The position numbers and the translations under genes are program-made. The notes below the pieces were generated by a model. That model ran no database searches, was not told the DNA's origin, and saw nothing but the letters and a program-made list of their open reading frames with translations. 64,000 nt of DNA from Chelativorans sp. AA-79 (GTDB taxonomy: Bacteria > Pseudomonadota > Alphaproteobacteria > Rhizobiales > Rhizobiaceae). This document shows, piece after piece, positions 18,050-27,092 of this stretch (position 1 is the stretch's first letter; each line of letters begins with the position of its first letter). The DNA is taken from assembly GCF_029457495.1 (NCBI RefSeq), contig NZ_CP120361.1, positions 4,046,001 to 4,110,000 of the forward strand, written 5' to 3'.

Positions 18050-18348
18050 AGACTATTCTCCGGTTATCGGAAACATATTGGAACGCACGCTACATTCTCA
18101 TGAAGGTTCATCTCAGAGAACAAGCGATGCAGACCTTAACGCCTGCTTGTAAATCGGCGTTTTATACGATGCATGTCCTTTTACTACAAAGATCCGCATC
18201 GTTTACTCAATATCGGCAGAAACGCCTACCAGGTTCCAGCCTCTGCTGAGACGCCCCCACCCCGCTGCGCGATCGACCTCTCCTCATTTCATTTTCGCAC
18301 AAGCTTCGCGTCCTAGGCTCACAGGGCCATTCGCCTGGGGAGCGACAT
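18050..18348. other. Divergent intergenic region upstream of fliF
   Basis: The region is AT-rich compared with the surrounding genes and separates the DUF1236-like gene (minus) from fliF (plus). Visible features are the fliF box at 18298-18319 and an inverted repeat AACGCC/GGCGTT (18138-18143 and 18156-18161, 12-nt spacer) followed by TTT. No open reading frame with support is seen in it. Confidence 0.5.
18298..18319 (+). promoter_or_regulatory. Predicted Rem/FtcR-type promoter of fliF operon
   Basis: CACAAG (18298-18303) is followed after 10 nt by TAGGCT (18314-18319), 29 nt before the fliF start. The upstream half-site at the 11-bp position is not conserved here. In Brucella, FtcR is known to act at the fliF promoter, which fits this location. 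Confidence 0.55.
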
Positions 18349-19989
18349 TTGCCGGAGCAGCTTCAGACCATCGTCGAGAACCTGAGAAGCCTGGGGCCGC
18401 GCCGGCTTGCCATGATGGGCGGCGTGCTGGCGCTGGTGATGACCCTGATCGCCGTCGGCGCCTTCTACCTCAACCGGCCGGCCTACGAGACGCTCTATGT
18501 CGGCCTGGAACGCTCCGACGTGAACCAGATCGGCCTCGTGCTGGGCGAAGCGGGCATCAGCTTCGACGTGGTCTCCGACGGCACCGCCGTCCTGGTGCCG
18601 GCCGGCAGGACGGCGGAAGCGCGCATGCTGCTTGCGGAAAAGGGCCTGCCGTCGAGCACGAATGCCGGCTACGAGCTGTTCGACAATGTCGGCTCCCTGG
18701 GACTCACCACCTTCATGCAGGAGGTGACCCGTGTGCGCGCGCTCGAAGGAGAGATCGCCCGCACCATCCGTTCGATCGCCGGCATCCGGGCCGCGCGGGT
18801 TCACATCGTCATGCCCGATCGCGGGAATTTCCGCCGCGAGCAGCAGGAGCCCACCGCCTCGGTGGTGATCCGCACCTCCGGCATCGATGCGGCGGCGAAG
18901 GCCGCCTCCATCCGCTATCTCGTCGCCGCCGCGGTGCCTGGGCTGAACGCGGAGGAGGTGACCGTGCTCGATTCCTCCGGCACGCTGCTTGCGGCGGGCG
19001 ACGATCCCGCCAACAACACCGCGCAGCGCTCCATCGGTGTCGAGCGGTCCGTCGAGGCGCAGGTGCAGGAGAATATCCGCCTGGCGCTGGCGCCCTATCT
19101 GGGGCCGGAGAACTTCCGCGCGAGCGTGAAGGCGGAGGTCGACACCGATACGCGGCAGGTCGAGGAGGTGATCTACGATCCCGATTCGCGCGTGGAACGC
19201 TCGGTGCAGATCGTGCGCACCGCCGACAGCGCGACGCGCGAGACCGCCGCCACGCCGACCACCGTGCTGCAGAACCTGCCGCAGGAGGAGACGCCGGCCG
19301 GCGAAATGCCGCGCTCCTCCGAGGAAAGCGAGCGGCGCGAGGAAACGACGAATTACGAGATCAACACGAAGCGCATCGCCACCGCCAGCAACGGCTATCA
19401 GGTCACGAAGCTCTCCATCGCCGTCGTCGTGAACGAGGCACGTCTTGCCGCCATCCTTGGCGAGAACGCGGCCGCCGATGCGCTGCAGGCGCGCATCGAG
19501 GAGATCCAGTCCGTGGTGGCGTCCGCCGCCGGCTTCGACGAGGCGCGCGGCGACGTTCTCAAGGTTGCCGCGGTCGAGTTCATCGACGGCCTCGACGGCA
19601 CGGAGATGCCGCAACCGGGCATCCTGGACATGCTCGGCCGGCATCTGGGCACGATGATCAACGCGGGCGCGTTCGTGCTCGTCGCTTTCCTCGTCACCTG
19701 GTTCGGGCTGAAGCCGCTCGGCGCCGCCTTGATGCGCACGACCGGTGCCGAGGAGCCGGCCGTGGAAGACGCGCGCGCCGCCCTCCCCGGCCCCGCCGAC
19801 GGCGCGCTGCCGGTCATCGCGGGCGACGATGCGGCAAGCCGGGATTTGGAAGAGGCAGGTGACGGGACGGACCTGAAGATGAAGCCGGCGCCACAGGCCC
19901 GCCTCGCGCGGATGGTCGACCTCAACGAAGAGCGCACCGCCCATATCCTGCGCAAATGGGCGCGGGCCGAAGCGGAGGCAGCGGGATGA
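18349..19989 (+). CDS. fliF: Flagellar MS-ring protein FliF
   Basis: FliF forms the MS ring in the inner membrane. The 546-residue product has an N-terminal membrane segment (about residues 22-42), the YscJ/FliF domain (YETLYVGLERSDVNQIGLVLGEAGI, LFDNVGSLGLTTFMQEVTRVRALEGEIARTI), a FliF C-domain with RBM3-type region, and a second membrane segment (about 430-455). The cytoplasmic tail for FliG binding ends with KWARAEAEAAG. The start is TTG at 18349 with GGGGAG upstream; no better start is seen. Confidence 0.95.
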   Translation: MPEQLQTIVENLRSLGPRRLAMMGGVLALVMTLIAVGAFYLNRPAYETLYVGLERSDVNQIGLVLGEAGISFDVVSDGTAVLVPAGRTAEARMLLAEKGLPSSTNAGYELFDNVGSLGLTTFMQEVTRVRALEGEIARTIRSIAGIRAARVHIVMPDRGNFRREQQEPTASVVIRTSGIDAAAKAASIRYLVAAAVPGLNAEEVTVLDSSGTLLAAGDDPANNTAQRSIGVERSVEAQVQENIRLALAPYLGPENFRASVKAEVDTDTRQVEEVIYDPDSRVERSVQIVRTADSATRETAATPTTVLQNLPQEETPAGEMPRSSEESERREETTNYEINTKRIATASNGYQVTKLSIAVVVNEARLAAILGENAAADALQARIEEIQSVVASAAGFDEARGDVLKVAAVEFIDGLDGTEMPQPGILDMLGRHLGTMINAGAFVLVAFLVTWFGLKPLGAALMRTTGAEEPAVEDARAALPGPADGALPVIAGDDAASRDLEEAGDGTDLKMKPAPQARLARMVDLNEERTAHILRKWARAEAEAAG

Positions 19990-20615
19990 CCGCCGCTCTC
20001 GCACTCGCCGATGCGCTGCCGGATTTCGGTGCCGGGCGCCCTTCCGCGAAGGCGCATCCGCCTGCCGTTTCCATGGAAGACGAAAGGCGGCAGACGCAAC
20101 CGCGGGAAACCGAGGAGATGCGGATTGCGCGTGCGGTCGCGGCGGCGGAAGAAGCGCTGCGCGAACGCCTCGTCCGCGAGCATGAGGATAAGCTCGCCGC
20201 CGAGCGCGAGCGCCACCAGGCGGAGCTTGCCGCGCTCACCTCCAGTCTGGGAGAGGAAGCGTCGCGGATCATCGCCGAGCGCTTCGCGGATATGGACCGG
20301 CAGGTCCTGTCGGTGACCGGGGCGGCGGTGGCACGCATCCTCGGGGCGATCCTCACGGAAGACCTGCAGAAGCAGGCGGTGGATGAACTCGCGCATGTCC
20401 TGGCCGAGACCATGAAAGACGGCGGCGCCGTGCGCATCCGCGTGAACGGCCCCGCCTCCCTGCGCAGCGCGCTCGAGGAGCGTTTGGGCGAACGCGCGCG
20501 CCAGGTCGAATTCGTCGATGCGCCGGGCGTCGATCTCACGGCCGAGATCGACGAGGCTCTGGTAGAGACGCGCCTTGCCGAATGGTCAGAGGCATTGGCG
20601 GAGGTTCTCCCGTGA
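19986..20615 (+). CDS. FliH-like flagellar assembly protein (ATPase stator analogue)
   Basis: The product has 209 residues and starts at the ATG at 19986, overlapping fliF as ATGA. The N-terminal about 40 residues are variable, then a long helical, glutamate/alanine/arginine-rich coiled coil (about 45-115, EERLREHEDKLAAERERHQAEL type) and a globular C-terminal domain (LTEDLQKQAVDELAHVL, VRIRVNGPASLRSALEERLG). This domain plan is that of FliH/SctL-type stator proteins of the FliI ATPase. No other fliH candidate exists in the window. The name is inferred, not proven. Confidence 0.6.
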   Translation: MTAALALADALPDFGAGRPSAKAHPPAVSMEDERRQTQPRETEEMRIARAVAAAEEALRERLVREHEDKLAAERERHQAELAALTSSLGEEASRIIAERFADMDRQVLSVTGAAVARILGAILTEDLQKQAVDELAHVLAETMKDGGAVRIRVNGPASLRSALEERLGERARQVEFVDAPGVDLTAEIDEALVETRLAEWSEALAEVLP

Positions 20616-21979
20616 CGGCCGGGAACCCGGAGGAACGGCATCCGGAGATCATCATCGTCCGCCGCGGCGGCGATGATGAGGAGGAGGGCCATCACGGCGG
20701 CGTATGGAAGATCGCCTTTGCGGATTTCATGACGGCGATGATGTGCTTCTTCCTCGTCATGTGGCTCATCAACGCCGCAAACGAGCAGACGCGCGCGGCC
20801 CTCGCCAGCTATTTCAACCCGGTCAAGCTGATCGACCGCAACACGAACCGCAAGGGGCTGGAGGAGATCGGCCAGGGACCGCAGACGGCGACGGAAGCGG
20901 ACGAGGCACAGAAGATCACCGACCAGCCCGCCGGAGAGCACGACAAGACGTCCGGCCCGGCGAACTTCCAGAACGCGTCGGACCTCGCCGACACGCGCAA
21001 ATATTCCGACGAGAACTTCTTCTCCAACCCCTATGCGGTGCTGGCGGAGATCGCCGCCGAAAGCGGCAAGGACCAGAACGTTTCCGCCAGGGGCGAAGGA
21101 GGGCAGCAGATCGCCGGCCCCTCCTCCGGCGCGTCCGGAGGCGAAGCCTATCGGGATCCCTTCGCTCCCGATTTCTGGTCGCAGCAAGTGGCCGTGCCGC
21201 AGATCGGCGTGGAGGGCGACCCGGACGAAGCCCGCGAGCAGCCCGCGGGTGCCGATCGAAGGGCACGGGAGACGGGCGCATACGAGCTTGCCGCGGCAGC
21301 GCCGGAGGCGGATACGGGCCGCGAGGACGAGGTCTTGGCGATACCCCTGAAGCCCGTCCCGCAGGCAGAACCGCTCGCCGGCGCGGTGGCACGGCAATCC
21401 GCCGATGATCCCAAGACGGCGATCGCTGCGGCGGACGAAGGCGAAGCAGATGCCAATTCCGTGAAGGAGACGGCCGACGCCACCAAGGCTGCCAAGGAGC
21501 GCCAAGTGCCAAGCGATGCGCGTGAGGCAGAAGCGGAAGCCCTGCGGCAAGCGCTCACGCAGGCATTGAAAGGCGAAGGGCTCGCAGGATCGGTCGCGGT
21601 TTCGGCAGGCGACGAAGGCGTGATGATCTCGGTGACCGACGATGTCCGCAACGGCATGTTCGCCGTCGGCTCGGCGGTCCCGGAGCGCTCGCTGGTGCTC
21701 GCCATGGAGAAGATCGGGAAGACACTCGCCGAACAGCCCGGTACGGTCCGAATCCATGGCCATACCGACGCGCGTCCCTTCAAGGGCGGCAGTTATGACA
21801 ATTGGCGGCTTTCCACCGCCCGCGCCCATGCCGCACAGTACATGCTCGTGCGCGGCGGCCTTGAGGAGGATCGCATCGCGGAGGTGGCGGGCTTCGCCGA
21901 CCGGCGGCTCAAGCTGCCGGAAAACCCGCTGGCGGACGCCAATCGCCGCATCGAAATCCTGCTCGAGGCGCCCCGATGA
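20612..21979 (+). CDS. motB: Flagellar motor stator protein MotB
   Basis: MotB anchors the stator to peptidoglycan. I start at GTG 20612 (455 residues) behind GGAGGTT and overlapping the previous gene as GTGA. One membrane segment (about residues 34-55, FADFMTAMMCFFLVMWLIN) carries the proton-accepting Asp38. A very long acidic, low-complexity linker (about 60-330) precedes an OmpA-like peptidoglycan-binding domain (VRIHGHTDARPFKGG, DNWRLSTARAHAAQYMLV). The linker is much longer than in enterobacteria, as in MotB of rhizobia. Confidence 0.95.
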   Translation: MTAGNPEERHPEIIIVRRGGDDEEEGHHGGVWKIAFADFMTAMMCFFLVMWLINAANEQTRAALASYFNPVKLIDRNTNRKGLEEIGQGPQTATEADEAQKITDQPAGEHDKTSGPANFQNASDLADTRKYSDENFFSNPYAVLAEIAAESGKDQNVSARGEGGQQIAGPSSGASGGEAYRDPFAPDFWSQQVAVPQIGVEGDPDEAREQPAGADRRARETGAYELAAAAPEADTGREDEVLAIPLKPVPQAEPLAGAVARQSADDPKTAIAAADEGEADANSVKETADATKAAKERQVPSDAREAEAEALRQALTQALKGEGLAGSVAVSAGDEGVMISVTDDVRNGMFAVGSAVPERSLVLAMEKIGKTLAEQPGTVRIHGHTDARPFKGGSYDNWRLSTARAHAAQYMLVRGGLEEDRIAEVAGFADRRLKLPENPLADANRRIEILLEAPR

Positions 21980-23154
21980 GGCGGAGAGCGCGCGTACTCG
22001 CGCTGGCGGCAGTGCTGGCCTGCCCCTTCTCGCCGGCATCCGCGGAGGGCCTGGAGCCGTACCAGATGGTACGGTCGCTGCAGCTCGTGCAGGACCGCAT
22101 CGCCGATGGGGACCACGCCGCCCTGCCGATGCAGCGCAAGCTGCTCGCCGTGATCGACGAGCGGTTGCAGCTCGTGCAGCCGGAAGCCTTCGCGGACAGG
22201 CGCAATTTCGAGGCGCTGCTGATCTACGGGACCAGCGGCGGCAATCCCGCGACCCTGGAGCGGCTCGTCTCGCGCCTCGAACCGGAAGGCATCGACGGAA
22301 CATTGAGCGAGGCTGTCGTCAGCTATGCGCGCGGCGATCTGGCGCGCGCCCGCGAACTTCTGGGCAGCATGGAACCCGAGCAGATGCCGGGGGAGGCAGC
22401 GGCGTCGCTGATGCTCGTCGCGGGCTCGCTCGTTGCGCCCCAGGATCCACGGCGCGCCCTCCAGTTCTTCGATGCCGTGCGCCTGATCGCCCCGGGAACC
22501 CTGCTGGAGGAGGCCGCCTTGCGCCGGTCGATCCCGTTGAGCGCGGAGATTGGCGATACGGCGCGCTTCAGCCTCGCCTCGCTGCAATATGTCCGCCGGT
22601 TCCTGCGTTCGCCCTATGCCAGTCAGTTCGCGGAGGCTTTCGTTTCCGCCGTGATGGCACTGCACGACAGGATGGACACCGGCGTGGTCGAGGAGGTCGC
22701 GGCGGGCATGGAGCCCGAGCAGGCGCATGTGACCTATCTGCGCATCGCGCGGCAGAGCGTCATCGAAGGCCACGACCGGCTTCTCGCCTTTGCCGCCGCG
22801 AATGCGGAGCGCTATGCGGAGCTTGCCGGCGAAGCCGATCCGAGAGCCGTGCTCTATGCGAATGCCGCCGCCGTCGCTTCGCAGGATGTGGAGGCGGTGC
22901 TTGAAACGCTCGATAGCATCGATGAAAGGCGGGTCTCCGTAAATGACCGGAAGCTGCTTCGCGCAGCACGCCGCATCGCGCGTAGCGTCCTCGCTCCGCC
23001 GCCCTCCGTACCGGCCGGTACGCCGCGCGTGCTCGCCGCTTCCGCCGGCAGGGATGTGCAGGCCGGCGAAGGAGACATCAACCGGGCATTCGTCGCAAGC
23101 GCGCGCGAGAGGCTCAAGGCGATCGACGCGCTTCTCCAGGAGGATACCCGGTGA
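21976..23154 (+). CDS. motC: Periplasmic motility protein MotC
   Basis: MotC is a periplasmic protein known in rhizobia to be needed for motor rotation. The 392-residue product has a signal peptide (about 1-23, ending PASAEG) and an alpha-helical repeat-like body (AAASLMLVAGSLVAPQDPRRALQFFDAVRLIAPGTLLEEAALRR). It overlaps motB and the next gene (ATGA, GTGA). Its chaperone candidate MotE is encoded at 12906-13433. No paralogue is seen in the window. Confidence 0.9.
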   Translation: MRRRARVLALAAVLACPFSPASAEGLEPYQMVRSLQLVQDRIADGDHAALPMQRKLLAVIDERLQLVQPEAFADRRNFEALLIYGTSGGNPATLERLVSRLEPEGIDGTLSEAVVSYARGDLARARELLGSMEPEQMPGEAAASLMLVAGSLVAPQDPRRALQFFDAVRLIAPGTLLEEAALRRSIPLSAEIGDTARFSLASLQYVRRFLRSPYASQFAEAFVSAVMALHDRMDTGVVEEVAAGMEPEQAHVTYLRIARQSVIEGHDRLLAFAAANAERYAELAGEADPRAVLYANAAAVASQDVEAVLETLDSIDERRVSVNDRKLLRAARRIARSVLAPPPSVPAGTPRVLAASAGRDVQAGEGDINRAFVASARERLKAIDALLQEDTR

Positions 23155-24380
23155 CCGGATCCATCAGGCTCAACCTGCCGGCCGCCCTGCTCGGATCCCA
23201 CGGGCAGGGACGCGGCCTCAGGAACGCACCTGCCGAAGAGATCGCCTTCGGGAGTGCGCTCCAAGAGAGCGGACCGAACGCTCCGGTGCCGGAAAAGGTC
23301 CGCCCGCCCTTGACGCGCGAACAGGACGGCTGGCGTGTTGCGAGAGGTCTCATGGAAATCCCGGCGGACTGGCGGGAGGGTCCTGCCGGCGAAGGCGACC
23401 GCCCCGCGGGAGGGGAAGAGGCGGCCGAGTTGTCCGCCGCGTGGATCACGCTCGCAGATGCCGCAGCCGCAGAGCAAAGGCTGCCGCGGGGAGGCGCAGG
23501 GAGTTCCGGGGATACCGTGGCGGCTCAGGTGCCGCCGCGCACCATGGAGAGCCGCGCCGTCGCGCGGGAGAGCCGGCCTGTACTCGCCGGTTCGCGCCTG
23601 GCGCAGGCGACATCGACTGCGCCGGGAGAAATGGCCCCCTTGCCACGCGAGGGTGCTCCTGCGCGAACCGAAGGCTCCGGTTTCCGGCTCGAAAGGGCAG
23701 AGTTGTCACTCGGTCCCACGGCATCCCGCACACCCGCTCACTCGGCTGCAGAAGAGAACAGGCCGCTGTCCGAACGGCCTTCCGCGAAACCGGAAGCCGT
23801 CCCCCCTCAAATCCGTGTCCTTGGCGTACAGACGGTCCCGTTGCCACAGGGACAGCCGCCGTCCGGCAGCCCGGCGGCAGCCGTCCTCACCGCTTTCCAG
23901 ACTGATCCGGGCTTCTCCCCGGCCGTGGCCGAGGCGGCCCTCGCGACCGCCCGGAACGGCTCGGCCGCGGGTGAGCCCCTGCACACACTGAAACTTCAGC
24001 TGCAGCCAGTCGAACTCGGCACCGTTACTGCCCGTCTGAGCCTTTCCGGAGATCAACTCCTGGTAGAATTACAGGTCGAGACGGCCGAGGCCCGCCACAA
24101 GCTTCAGGCCGACGGGGACGCCATGCGCGAGGCGCTGCGCACACTGGGCTACGACGTCGACCGGATCGTCATCCAGCAGGCGCCGGCAGGCTCCTCCGCA
24201 AGCACGCCCGGGGCGCCCTCCGCGCGCGATCCGGGAGCGCAGAACGGCCCGGGGCAAGGCCATCAGGGCGGCGGCCAGTCAGACCCGCGGCAGGGCGGCG
24301 GAGGCAGGGGCGAAACGGGGACGGGAAAACGGCCGGAGGCGAGGCAGACCGATGCGGCGGGCAACGGCCTTTATATTTAG
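23151..24380 (+). CDS. fliK: Flagellar hook-length control protein FliK (MotD)
   Basis: FliK is the exported molecular ruler that sets hook length and triggers FlhB switching; in Sinorhizobium the same gene was first called motD. The 409-residue product has a long low-complexity N-terminal region rich in Pro/Ala/Gly (about 1-260) and a C-terminal Flg_hook domain (LHTLKLQLQPVELGTVTARLS, LQVETAEARHKLQADGDAMREALRTLGYDVDRI). The start is GTG at 23151. The last 29 bp overlap the lytic transglycosylase gene. Confidence 0.9.
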   Translation: MTGSIRLNLPAALLGSHGQGRGLRNAPAEEIAFGSALQESGPNAPVPEKVRPPLTREQDGWRVARGLMEIPADWREGPAGEGDRPAGGEEAAELSAAWITLADAAAAEQRLPRGGAGSSGDTVAAQVPPRTMESRAVARESRPVLAGSRLAQATSTAPGEMAPLPREGAPARTEGSGFRLERAELSLGPTASRTPAHSAAEENRPLSERPSAKPEAVPPQIRVLGVQTVPLPQGQPPSGSPAAAVLTAFQTDPGFSPAVAEAALATARNGSAAGEPLHTLKLQLQPVELGTVTARLSLSGDQLLVELQVETAEARHKLQADGDAMREALRTLGYDVDRIVIQQAPAGSSASTPGAPSARDPGAQNGPGQGHQGGGQSDPRQGGGGRGETGTGKRPEARQTDAAGNGLYI

Positions 24381-24903
24381 CCTCCTGCTCTCCGCGCATT
24401 CCGCGGCGGCTAATCCTTGCGAGGCCGAGGTGCTGCGCGCGGCGCAGAAGTATGGCGTGCCGGCAGGCATCCTTTATGCGGTGGGCCTGACGGAAACCGG
24501 CGTGAAAGGCAGCCTCCAGCCCTATGCCCTCAACATCGAAGGCAAGGCGGTCTTCGCCCACAGCGCAGCCGAGGCAATGGCTGAGTTCGTCAAGGCGCAG
24601 AAAGGTGGCGCCAGGCTCATCGATCTCGGCTGCATGCAGATCAACCATCACTACCACGCCAGCCATTTCCGCAGTCTGGCGGACATGCTCGATCCGCGCC
24701 AGAATGTCGACTATGCGGCGCGCTTCCTCACCCGGTTGAAGAAAGAGCACGAGACCTGGTCGATGGCCGTGGCGCGATACCACGCGGGCCCGAACAACGA
24801 CCCCGCACAGAAGCGGTATCTCTGCCGGGTGATCGCCAATATGGTGGCCACAGGCTTCGGATCCTGGACCTCGCCGGCCCGCACCTTCTGCAATCTAAAG
24901 TAG
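24352..24903 (+). CDS. Flagellar-locus lytic transglycosylase (SLT domain)
   Basis: The product is a 183-residue exported protein with a signal peptide (about 1-20, ending AAAN) and a lysozyme-like SLT domain. The catalytic Glu is Glu48 (AVGLTETG), the CMQIN motif is at residues 98-102, and the YHAG motif is near residue 144. Such enzymes cut peptidoglycan to let the rod pass; alphaproteobacteria use a stand-alone enzyme because FlgJ lacks the muramidase domain. It overlaps fliK and precedes rem by 134 nt. Confidence 0.9.
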   Translation: MRRATAFIFSLLLSAHSAAANPCEAEVLRAAQKYGVPAGILYAVGLTETGVKGSLQPYALNIEGKAVFAHSAAEAMAEFVKAQKGGARLIDLGCMQINHHYHASHFRSLADMLDPRQNVDYAARFLTRLKKEHETWSMAVARYHAGPNNDPAQKRYLCRVIANMVATGFGSWTSPARTFCNLK

Positions 24904-25037
24904 ATAACGCTATCCTGGGTGAACCTTCCCGAAAAACACGCCTCGGAAATCCCTAACATTTTATTACAAAAAGTAGTTGCGCGTGATTCCGCCCAGCATG
25001 TACCTCTTGGAACAATAACTGATTCGGGGGCGGGCCG

Positions 25038-25712
25038 ATGATAGTAGTGGTAGACGAGCGAGAGCTCGTCACTGAAGGATATACTTCGCTTTTCAATCGA
25101 GAAGGTGTCGCGACGGCGGGCTTCCGTCCGCCGGAATTCGACGAGTGGGTCGGCACGGCGGCGGACGACGATCTGAGATCCGTGCAGGCGTTTCTGCTGG
25201 GACAGTGCAGGACGCCGGAAAGCCCGGCCCGGCGCATCCGCGACAGGACACGCGCTCCGGTCATCGCACTGTCGGAACAGAACTCGCTGGAGGACACGCT
25301 GCGTCTCTTCGAAAGCGGCGTCGACGACGTGGTGCGCAAGCCGGTCCACGTGCTGGAGATCCTGGCGCGCATCTCGGCCATCAGCCGCCGCGCACAGCAG
25401 CAAAGGCAGAATTTCGCTCAATTCGGACGCCTACGCATCTTTGCCGACGGGCGCGACCCGGAAATCGACGGCGAGGCCATGCCCTTGCCGCGGCGCGAGC
25501 GGCGCATCCTGGAATATCTCGCGAACAACGCCTCGCGGCGCGTCACCAAGACCCAGATCTTCAACGCCATCTACGGCATCTTCGACGAGGACGTGGAGGA
25601 GAACGTGGTCGAAAGTCACATCAGCAAGCTGCGCAAGAAGCTGCGCGGGCGGCTGGGCTTCGATCCAATCGATTCCAAGCGGTATCTCGGTTACCGGCTG
25701 ATGCCTGACTAG
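25038..25712 (+). CDS. rem: Rem/FtcR-type flagellar response regulator (OmpR family)
   Basis: Rem in Sinorhizobium and FtcR in Brucella are OmpR-family activators of flagellar genes. The 224-residue product has an N-terminal receiver-like domain (1-115) and a C-terminal winged helix (about 128-222, [39 protein letters not shown]). The receiver starts VVVDE and keeps the C-terminal Lys (VVRKPV) but has no Asp at the normal phospho-acceptor position (AFLLGQ), so it is a pseudo-receiver. It is transcribed alone between the transglycosylase gene and flgE. Confidence 0.92.
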   Translation: MIVVVDERELVTEGYTSLFNREGVATAGFRPPEFDEWVGTAADDDLRSVQAFLLGQCRTPESPARRIRDRTRAPVIALSEQNSLEDTLRLFESGVDDVVRKPVHVLEILARISAISRRAQQQRQNFAQFGRLRIFADGRDPEIDGEAMPLPRRERRILEYLANNASRRVTKTQIFNAIYGIFDEDVEENVVESHISKLRKKLRGRLGFDPIDSKRYLGYRLMPD

Positions 25713-25729
25713 CGAAGCGGGCGCGAAGG

Positions 25730-25760
25730 CCAGTTTCACGCAAGTCCCATCCGGTAGCCT
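25730..25760 (+). promoter_or_regulatory. Predicted Rem/FtcR-type promoter of flgE operon
   Basis: CGCAAG (25739-25744) is followed after 10 nt by TAGCCT (25755-25760). A weaker half-site CCAG lies 11 bp upstream (25730-25733). The flgE start is 27 nt downstream of the -10-like element. Confidence 0.55.
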
Positions 25761-25787
25761 GCTCGCGGCGAGCAATAGGAGAGTCCG

Positions 25788-27047
25788 ATGAGCCTTTACG
25801 GCATGATGAGAACCGGCGTTTCCGGCATGAACGCCCAGGCGAACCGCCTTTCGACGGTGGCCGACAACATCGCGAACTCCAGCACCAACGGCTACAAACG
25901 GGCGAATACGGAGTTCTCCACGCTGGTGGTCCCAAGCACCCAGGGCGCCTACAATTCGGGCGGCGTGACCACGACGGTGCGCAACGCCATCTCCACGCAG
26001 GGCGTGCTGCAATACACGACCTCGGTCACCGACCTCGCCGTCAACGGCGACGGCTTCTTCGTCGTGCAGAACGGGGGCGGTCAACCCTACCTCACGCGCG
26101 CCGGCGCATTCGTCCTCGACGGCGACGGGCGGCTGGTGAACGCCGCCGGGTTCCAGCTCATGGGGTACAGCTACGCCAATGGCGCGCCGTCGGCCACGGC
26201 GAACGGCTATGCCGGCCTGGAACCGATCACGATTACCCAGCCGGAGCTCGTGGCGACGCCTTCGCGCAACGGCCTCTTCTCGGGCAACCTGCCGCTCGGC
26301 GCCGAAGCGGTTCCGGCCGCCGACCTGCCTTCGGCCAATGCGGCGACGGCCTCCTATTCGGCAAAGACTTCGCTCGTGGCCTATGGCAATCGCGGCGAGG
26401 AAGTCCTGCTCGACGTCTATTTCACCAAGACGGCCGACGACACCTGGGAAGTAGCGGTCTTCAACCGGGCGGATGCCGCGCCGGACACTTCCTTTCCCTA
26501 TGCCTCCGGTCCGCTGGCGACGGAGACGCTGTCCTTCGACCCGACGACCGGCAGGCTCGGCGGCACCAGCGCCAATGGCATCACGGTCCCGGTACCCGGC
26601 GGCGACAATCTGGAGATCGATCTTTCCGCCGTCACGCAGCTCCACGCGGGGTTCCAGGTGCAGGACGCGAAGGCGGACGGCGCGCCGCCGAGTTCCATCG
26701 AGAGCATCGAGATCAGTTCCGACGGCATCATCTATGCGCAATATGCCGACGGCTCCTTCGAGCCGCTCTACCGCATCCCCCTCGCGAGCGTGCCGAGCCC
26801 CGACGAGCTCCAGGTCCTTTCGGGCAACGTTTTCGCCGAAAGCGCCACGTCCGGCGGCGTTCGCCTCGGCTTTGCCGGCGCGGACGGTTTCGGCGACATC
26901 GCGTCCGGGGCGCTCGAGAACTCGAACGTGGACATCGCCGAGGAGCTGACGAACATGATCGAGTCCCAGCGCAGCTACACGGCGAATTCCAAGGTGTTCC
27001 AGACCGGATCAGACCTGATGGAGCTCCTGGTCAACCTGAAGAGATAG
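25788..27047 (+). CDS. flgE: Flagellar hook protein FlgE
   Basis: FlgE is the hook subunit. The 419-residue product has the N-terminal axial motif (MRTGVSGMNAQANRLSTVADNIANSSTNGYKRA), a central variable domain, and the C-terminal axial motif (LENSNVDIAEELTNMIESQRSYTANSKVFQTGSDLM). The length is typical. It starts the flgE-flgK-flgL-flaF-flbT-flgD-fliQ unit, with its own box upstream. Confidence 0.96.
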   Translation: MSLYGMMRTGVSGMNAQANRLSTVADNIANSSTNGYKRANTEFSTLVVPSTQGAYNSGGVTTTVRNAISTQGVLQYTTSVTDLAVNGDGFFVVQNGGGQPYLTRAGAFVLDGDGRLVNAAGFQLMGYSYANGAPSATANGYAGLEPITITQPELVATPSRNGLFSGNLPLGAEAVPAADLPSANAATASYSAKTSLVAYGNRGEEVLLDVYFTKTADDTWEVAVFNRADAAPDTSFPYASGPLATETLSFDPTTGRLGGTSANGITVPVPGGDNLEIDLSAVTQLHAGFQVQDAKADGAPPSSIESIEISSDGIIYAQYADGSFEPLYRIPLASVPSPDELQVLSGNVFAESATSGGVRLGFAGADGFGDIASGALENSNVDIAEELTNMIESQRSYTANSKVFQTGSDLMELLVNLKR

Positions 27048-27062
27048 CAAGGCTCAAGAAGG

Positions 27063-27081
27063 CTGGCGTCATGGACGCCAG
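27063..27081 (+). promoter_or_regulatory. Intercistronic hairpin between flgE and flgK
   Basis: A perfect 8-bp stem (27063-27070 and 27074-27081, CTGGCGTC/GACGCCAG) with a 3-nt loop stands directly upstream of the flgK Shine-Dalgarno (AGAGGAG at 27084-27090). It could protect flgE mRNA or lower flgK translation, which would fit the need for far more hook than junction protein. Confidence 0.5.
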
Positions 27082-27092
27082 AAAGAGGAGAG

